Assembly: GCF_963548695.1 (NCBI RefSeq)
Contig: NZ_CAUUWA010000004.1
Location: 1 to 64,000, forward strand
Length of the DNA stretch: 64,000 bases
Direction: 5' to 3'
Origin: an uncultured Fretibacterium sp.
GTDB taxonomy: Bacteria; Synergistota; Synergistia; Synergistales; Aminobacteriaceae
Below the pieces are notes generated by a model that was given only the letters and a program-made list of their open reading frames with translations, ran no database searches and was not told the DNA's origin. Position numbers and translations under genes: made by a program. Every line of letters starts with the position of its first letter. The stretch's first letter is position 1. This document shows positions 60,225 to 64,000 of the stretch, piece by piece.

Positions 60225-62206
60225 TGGCCGTCGTGAGGATGGCGGGGGTCTCCCTTGTCGGCCCCCGGGACGAGATTGAGGCGATGGCACTGAGGCTGCT
60301 GGAGACCGGAGATTTTGAACCGATGTCCCCCGAGGTGATGTTGTCCGGGGGAAGGCTGAGCTCCCGGATTCAGACCTGCCGGAGCGGCCGCTGCGACGCG
60401 CTGCTGGAGAAGCTGGAGCGGCTGAGGGGGCTGGCGGGGAACCCGGCCCCGGCTCCGGGCCGAAGGGCGCCGGACGGAGCCTCCGGAATTCCCTCTTCGG
60501 CGATTTCTTTTACGGAGGTTTCCTTTTCGGAATTGGAGGAGCGCGTGAATCGGCTCTCGCGCCTGGCCGAGGTCTGGCAGGACAGGCTGGAGCACCTTCG
60601 GATGGAGCACGGGCGCTGCAGGGCCATGCTCGAGTTCGCCCATGCCCTGGAGGCGCTGGGGCTTCCGCCCTCCCTGCTGGCGTCATCCTCCTGCTGCCGG
60701 GTGGTCCTGGGGAGCCTTACCGGGGAGAACTGGCAGCGGCTGAGGGAGATAGCCTCCGCAGGGCCCGCCCTGCTCCTTCCGCTCTTCGAGGAGGAGGGGA
60801 GGACGACGGTGGCCGCGTTCTGCGAGTCCTCCTATGGAGCGGCGCTGGAGAAGCTTCTGACTGGGGTGCACATGCGCGTGTTCGAGACGGCGATCCAGGA
60901 GCTCGCGGCCGGCGGCGGGGCGCAGCTGTCCGCCCGCCTCGATTTTCTGGAGGCGGAGATCGGGAGGTGCCGGGACATGCCGGTCCTCTATACCGGGGAG
61001 AACCGTGTCGAGCTGGAGAGGCTTTACGGCATGGTCTATGCCATGCAGCGCGTTTACTCGCTCTGCCGGATGGGGGGCGAGTTCGACGACATGGTGGTTG
61101 TCTCGGGGTGGATGCCCGAGGAGGCCTGCGGGGAGCTGCGCGCTCTGGCGGGCCGGGAGGCGCCCCATACCGTTGTCCTCACGGAGGACGGGGCCTCCCT
61201 CGAGTCGAAGGGAAGCGAGCTTCCCACCCTGCTGCGCAATACCCCGGTGGCGCGCCGGTTCCAGGAGATCGTGAGGCTCTACAGCCTGCCCTCCTACAGC
61301 GAGCTGGACCCGACGCTCGTCGTCTCGGTCAGCTTCTGCCTGTTCTTCGGATTCATGTTCGGGGACGTGGGGCACGGCCTCGCCCTGATCCTCGGCACGT
61401 GGCTGATGGAGCGAAGGGGCTGGATGGGGAGGGCCCTGGCGTCCGTCATGAAGGTGGCCGGGGCCTCGGCGGTCCTCTTCGGCATCCTCTACGGCAGCGT
61501 CTTCGGGAGTGAGGAGCTGATCCCACCCCTCTGGATATCCCCCATGAAACACGTGAACACGCTCCTCCCCACAGCGGTTGGGGTGGGAATAGCGTTCCTC
61601 TCGCTCGGCATTCTCCTCCGAATCCGGTCCCTGGCCCGCAGGAGGAGGTGGGGCGAGGCCGTGTTCTCCCCCGAAGGGGGGGCGGGGCTGGCCTTCTACT
61701 GGCTGGCCCTGGCCTTTGGGGTCCTGTCCCTCGAGGGGACGCTCGCCTCCTGGGAGAGCCGGATCTTCATCGCCGCCCTTCTCCTGCTCCTCTGTGCGAT
61801 GCTCCTTGGAAACGTCCTGGCCCGCCGCGTGTTCCGGGGGGAGTCCGTGGACGAGGGGGGTGCGGTTCACCTGTTCTCGGTCTTCCACGCCCTGCTGAAC
61901 TTCATCGGCAACACGGCGTCGTTCGTGCGTCTGGCGGCGTTTGCCCTGAACCATGCGGGGCTCTGCGCGGCGGTGTTCATGCTGGGGCAGATGGTGGAGC
62001 ACGTGCCCGGCGGCAAGGTGCTCCACGCGCTTGTCCTGGTGGTGGGGCATCTCGTCATCATCGGGCTCGAGGGCCTGATCGTGTTCATCCAGACGCTGCG
62101 CCTGGAGTACTACGAATTTTTCGGGAAGTTCTATCGCGGCGGAGGGCGGGAGTTTCGTCCCGTCCTCTGGAGGAGGAGCGCGCGGGAACGGGGACACGCG
62201 GGTTGA
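60224..62206 (+). CDS. ntpI: V-type ATP synthase subunit I (a subunit)
   Basis: A 660-residue two-part stator subunit. The N-terminal ~330 residues are soluble and helical. The C-terminal half has seven or eight membrane helices that form the ion half-channels next to the K ring (FGFMFGDVGHGLALILGTWL, FGILYGSVFGSEEL, NTASFVRLAAFALNHAGL with the essential Arg, GLIVFIQTLRLEYYEFFGKF). Family length is about 650. The TGATG overlap with subunit C supports the start at 60224. Confidence 0.93.
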   Translation: MAVVRMAGVSLVGPRDEIEAMALRLLETGDFEPMSPEVMLSGGRLSSRIQTCRSGRCDALLEKLERLRGLAGNPAPAPGRRAPDGASGIPSSAISFTEVSFSELEERVNRLSRLAEVWQDRLEHLRMEHGRCRAMLEFAHALEALGLPPSLLASSSCCRVVLGSLTGENWQRLREIASAGPALLLPLFEEEGRTTVAAFCESSYGAALEKLLTGVHMRVFETAIQELAAGGGAQLSARLDFLEAEIGRCRDMPVLYTGENRVELERLYGMVYAMQRVYSLCRMGGEFDDMVVVSGWMPEEACGELRALAGREAPHTVVLTEDGASLESKGSELPTLLRNTPVARRFQEIVRLYSLPSYSELDPTLVVSVSFCLFFGFMFGDVGHGLALILGTWLMERRGWMGRALASVMKVAGASAVLFGILYGSVFGSEELIPPLWISPMKHVNTLLPTAVGVGIAFLSLGILLRIRSLARRRRWGEAVFSPEGGAGLAFYWLALAFGVLSLEGTLASWESRIFIAALLLLLCAMLLGNVLARRVFRGESVDEGGAVHLFSVFHALLNFIGNTASFVRLAAFALNHAGLCAAVFMLGQMVEHVPGGKVLHALVLVVGHLVIIGLEGLIVFIQTLRLEYYEFFGKFYRGGGREFRPVLWRRSARERGHAG

Positions 62207-62309
62207 GGGGGCGCAGATTAAATGTTGTACGGATTGAATCCATGAAGCCCCGAAGTCAAATTTTAGGAAAGCTCGCTGGTGTTGCTTGCGGGAAGGGAGT
62301 GCGGTTGGG

Positions 62310-62714
62310 ATGCTGAGTGTTCTTGGGGTTGCGGTTTTCTCTGCGGTGCTGGTCGGCTATGGGGTTTGGACAAGGAGGACGGGGCGCGTTCCCCGCGCCC
62401 CGAGGACGGCCCTGGCCTCCTGGATGGGCGCGTCCGTGCTGATGCTTTGTCTCTCTGCCGCGGCCGCGTTCGCGCAGGAGTCCGGGGCCTACGCCGGGAC
62501 CGCGGCGGGGATGGGCTTCATCGGCGCCGCGCTCTCGACGGGCCTGGCCTGCGTCGGTGCGGGCATCGGCGTCGCGTTCGTCGGCGCCGCGGCGCTTGGG
62601 GTCGTGGGGGAGAAGCCCTCGATGTTCGGAACCACGCTGATCTATATCGGGCTTGCGGAGGGGATCGCCATCTACGGGCTCGTCATCTCCCTGTTCATCC
62701 TGGGAAAAATTTAG
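62310..62714 (+). CDS. ntpK: V-type ATP synthase subunit K (proteolipid ring)
   Basis: 134 residues. The conserved proteolipid hairpin occupies residues ~60-134 (GFIGAALSTGLACVGAGIGV and IYIGLAEGIAIYGLVISLFI), with the ion-binding Glu in GLAEG. Only one such hairpin is present, whereas classical NtpK has two. It is preceded by an N-terminal helix, a basic loop and a second helix ending AFAQE, which looks like a signal-type leader. The ATG at 62310 follows GGGAGTG at a long distance, and upstream codons lack support. Confidence 0.88.
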   Translation: MLSVLGVAVFSAVLVGYGVWTRRTGRVPRAPRTALASWMGASVLMLCLSAAAAFAQESGAYAGTAAGMGFIGAALSTGLACVGAGIGVAFVGAAALGVVGEKPSMFGTTLIYIGLAEGIAIYGLVISLFILGKI

Positions 62715-62725
62715 AGCGGCCCGCC

Positions 62726-63037
62726 ATGAAGGCCTTCCTGATCAGCGACAACCACGACACCCTGGTGCTGATGAAGCTGGCCGGGATCAAGGGGGTCGTG
62801 GCGCACGGGCGGGAGGAGAGCCTCAAGGCCTTTTCTCAGGCCCTTTCGATGAGGGACCTCGGCGTCCTTCTCGTGACGGAGATCGTGGCGGAGACCGTCC
62901 CCGACAAGGTCGGCGAGATGCGCGGGAGCGGGACCCTGCCCCTTTTGGTCGAGATCCCGGATCGGCATGGGAGCCGGAGGGGAGAGGATTTTTTGACGCG
63001 GTACATCCGCGAGGCGATAGGGGTGAGGCTTGAATGA
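62726..63037 (+). CDS. ntpF: V-type ATP synthase subunit F
   Basis: A 103-residue rotor subunit that binds the central stalk D subunit. The small alpha/beta fold is visible (MKAFLISDNHDTLVLMKLAG; then DLGVLLVTEIVAETVPDKV; LPLLVEIPD). Family length is about 100. It begins 11 bp after subunit K, and its stop overlaps the subunit E start by 4 nt. Confidence 0.92.
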   Translation: MKAFLISDNHDTLVLMKLAGIKGVVAHGREESLKAFSQALSMRDLGVLLVTEIVAETVPDKVGEMRGSGTLPLLVEIPDRHGSRRGEDFLTRYIREAIGVRLE

Positions 63038-63702
63038 AGCGGGAGGGCGACCCCCTTTCCGGTGGGCATCCGCACGTTTCGGCCCCGGACGGGGGCCGGG
63101 ACGAGAGGAAAAAACTGGACGGGCTCCGCGCTTCCATCCTCTCCAGGGGGGCGGAGGAGCGCGAGCGTATCCTGAAGGAGGCGGAGGCGCGTGCGGAGCG
63201 CTGGCTGGCCGACCACACGGCGCAGCTGGACGCGACGGTGCGGAGTATCCGGGACGACGCGGTGAAGCAGGCGCAGGACATCTCGGACCGGCGGCTCGTG
63301 GAGGCCGGGACCAGCCGGGACAGGGAACGGCTGCGCCTCCGGAGCGGCCTGGTCCAGGAGGCTCTGGCCTCCCTGCAGAAGGCGTTGGTGGGGCTGTCCG
63401 CACGGGACGATTACGGCGCCATCCTGACCGGCGTCGCCGCGGAGGTCTGCGAGCGCCTGCACAGCGGTCGGGTGGGGCTGCGGCTCCGTGCGGAGGACGC
63501 CCCGCTGGGAGAGGGGATAGCCAAGGCCCTGAGGGCCCGTTTCCCCGAGCTGGACGTCCGCTTCGACGATACGCCGGAGCCCATCCTCGGGGGGGTGGTC
63601 CTTTTCTCGGAGGATGAGGGGTGGCGCATATCGGCGGACTGGAGGGCGAAGATCGAGGAAATGACGGACTCGGTGGCGGAAGCCGTCCTTGCGGAGCTGT
63701 GA
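63034..63702 (+). CDS. ntpE: V-type ATP synthase subunit E
   Basis: A 222-residue peripheral-stalk subunit that pairs with the G-type subunit. A long N-terminal helix (LRASILSRGAEERERILKEA, continuing to about residue 110) is followed by a C-terminal alpha/beta head ending in GGVVLFSEDEGWRISADWR, the GGxxL motif of the family. It is coupled to subunit F by the ATGA overlap. Between its stop and the A-subunit start lies an 18-bp imperfect tandem repeat (GGATCTGTGAGGAGATT type, about 63710-63742). Confidence 0.9.
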   Translation: MKREGDPLSGGHPHVSAPDGGRDERKKLDGLRASILSRGAEERERILKEAEARAERWLADHTAQLDATVRSIRDDAVKQAQDISDRRLVEAGTSRDRERLRLRSGLVQEALASLQKALVGLSARDDYGAILTGVAAEVCERLHSGRVGLRLRAEDAPLGEGIAKALRARFPELDVRFDDTPEPILGGVVLFSEDEGWRISADWRAKIEEMTDSVAEAVLAEL

Positions 63703-63742
63703 GTGGAGTTGGATCTGTGAGGAGATTCGGATCTGTGAGAGG

Positions 63743-64000
63743 ATGAAGATCGGGGTGAAGAACATGGAGGCAGCGGCCGAGCGGATGGGCCGCATCACGA
63801 TGATTGACGGTCCCGTCGTCCGTGCCTCGGGGCTTTCCCGCTTTGCGATGGGGGAGATTACGGAGGTGGGGGAGCTTGCCCTGATGGGCGAGATCCTCCA
63901 GATGGATGGGGACAGCGGGGTCATTCAGGTCTATGAGGACACGACGGGGCTCCGTGTCGGGGAGCCCGTCCGTGGGCTTGGCCGGCCTCTTTCCGTGTGC
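63743..64000 (+). CDS. ntpA: V-type ATP synthase subunit A (catalytic), 5' part only
   Basis: The first 86 codons of the catalytic subunit; the gene runs off the window. The N-terminal beta-barrel is clear (GRITMIDGPVVRASGL, VGELALMGEILQMDGD, VIQVYEDTTGLRVGEPV, GRPLSV). The nucleotide-binding P-loop lies beyond the edge. Two in-frame ATGs at 63743 and 63764 are possible. The second has GGGGTG six bases upstream. Confidence 0.93.
   Translation, partial: MKIGVKNMEAAAERMGRITMIDGPVVRASGLSRFAMGEITEVGELALMGEILQMDGDSGVIQVYEDTTGLRVGEPVRGLGRPLSVC

Overview
The window looks like a chromosomal segment of a GC-rich member of the Synergistota (diderm, anaerobic, amino-acid fermenting). Four things in the sequence support this. 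Two adjacent exported proteins end in the Synerg-CTERM type sorting tail (Gly-rich stretch, GCD motif, one membrane helix, Arg/Lys tail). There is a selenocysteine-dependent Grd-type (glycine/betaine/sarcosine) reductase component B pair together with selA, selB and yedF. There is a V/A-type rotary ATPase operon. Finally, secreted C69 peptidases sit with amino-acid and dicarboxylate transporters. The genus is not provable from the window. An oral or gut Synergistota such as Fretibacterium is my guess.

Layout. 0-9.6 kb (+): ychF, an exported 5'-nucleotidase-like protein that has lost nearly all metal ligands, dgkA, a Pro/Ala-rich membrane protein, a HAD phosphatase and a YyaL-type protein. 7.7-13.3 kb (+): two exported Synerg-CTERM proteins, the second with polymorphic-membrane-protein-like repeats, followed by palindromic repeats and a relic of a second CTERM tail. 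13.3-19.5 kb (-): pncB, an Rrf2 regulator, and a threonine operon (thrC-thrB-detached aspartokinase ACT protein) with a clear sigma70 promoter, then an unknown gene. 19.5-23.8 kb (-): grdE-like, grdB-like (in-frame TGA = Sec) and a BCCT transporter, probably betaine uptake and reduction. 24-28.7 kb: a degenerate J-domain membrane protein (+), a NarL-type two-component pair (-) and a chemoreceptor (-). 28.8-34.8 kb: a 2-hydroxyacid dehydrogenase (-), then dxs, tlyA, larB and an HD hydrolase (+).

34.8-38.7 kb is less GC-rich and looks acquired or fast evolving: a TPR-like protein, a membrane protein made of two homologous halves, and a broken IS30-family transposase end. 38.7-42.4 kb: a stomatin-like protein (-) and a poly-gamma-glutamate set pgsB-pgsC-pgsW (+). 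42.4-49.5 kb (+): a promoter, then an exported DUF6305-like protein, a DctM-like permease, a 59-residue membrane protein, an anchored aspartoacylase-like deacylase, and two paralogous secreted C69 peptidases bracketed by 42-bp inverted repeats. This is the best candidate for an uncharacterised functional system. 49.6-54.6 kb: nudC, selB-selA (-) and yedF (+). 54.7-58 kb (+): nucleoside phosphorylase, dicarboxylate/amino-acid symporter, dprA. 58.1-64 kb (+): V-type ATPase genes in the order D-G-C-I-K-F-E-A, running off the end.

How it fits together: SelA/SelB supply the selenocysteine that GrdB needs. The BCCT carrier would import the substrate. The peptidases, DctM-like permease and DAACS symporter fit peptide and amino-acid scavenging. 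Many genes overlap by 4 nt (ATGA), so most blocks are tight operons. Several intergenic gaps carry palindromic repeats with conserved arms and variable hairpin cores. I saw no tRNA, rRNA or CRISPR array.
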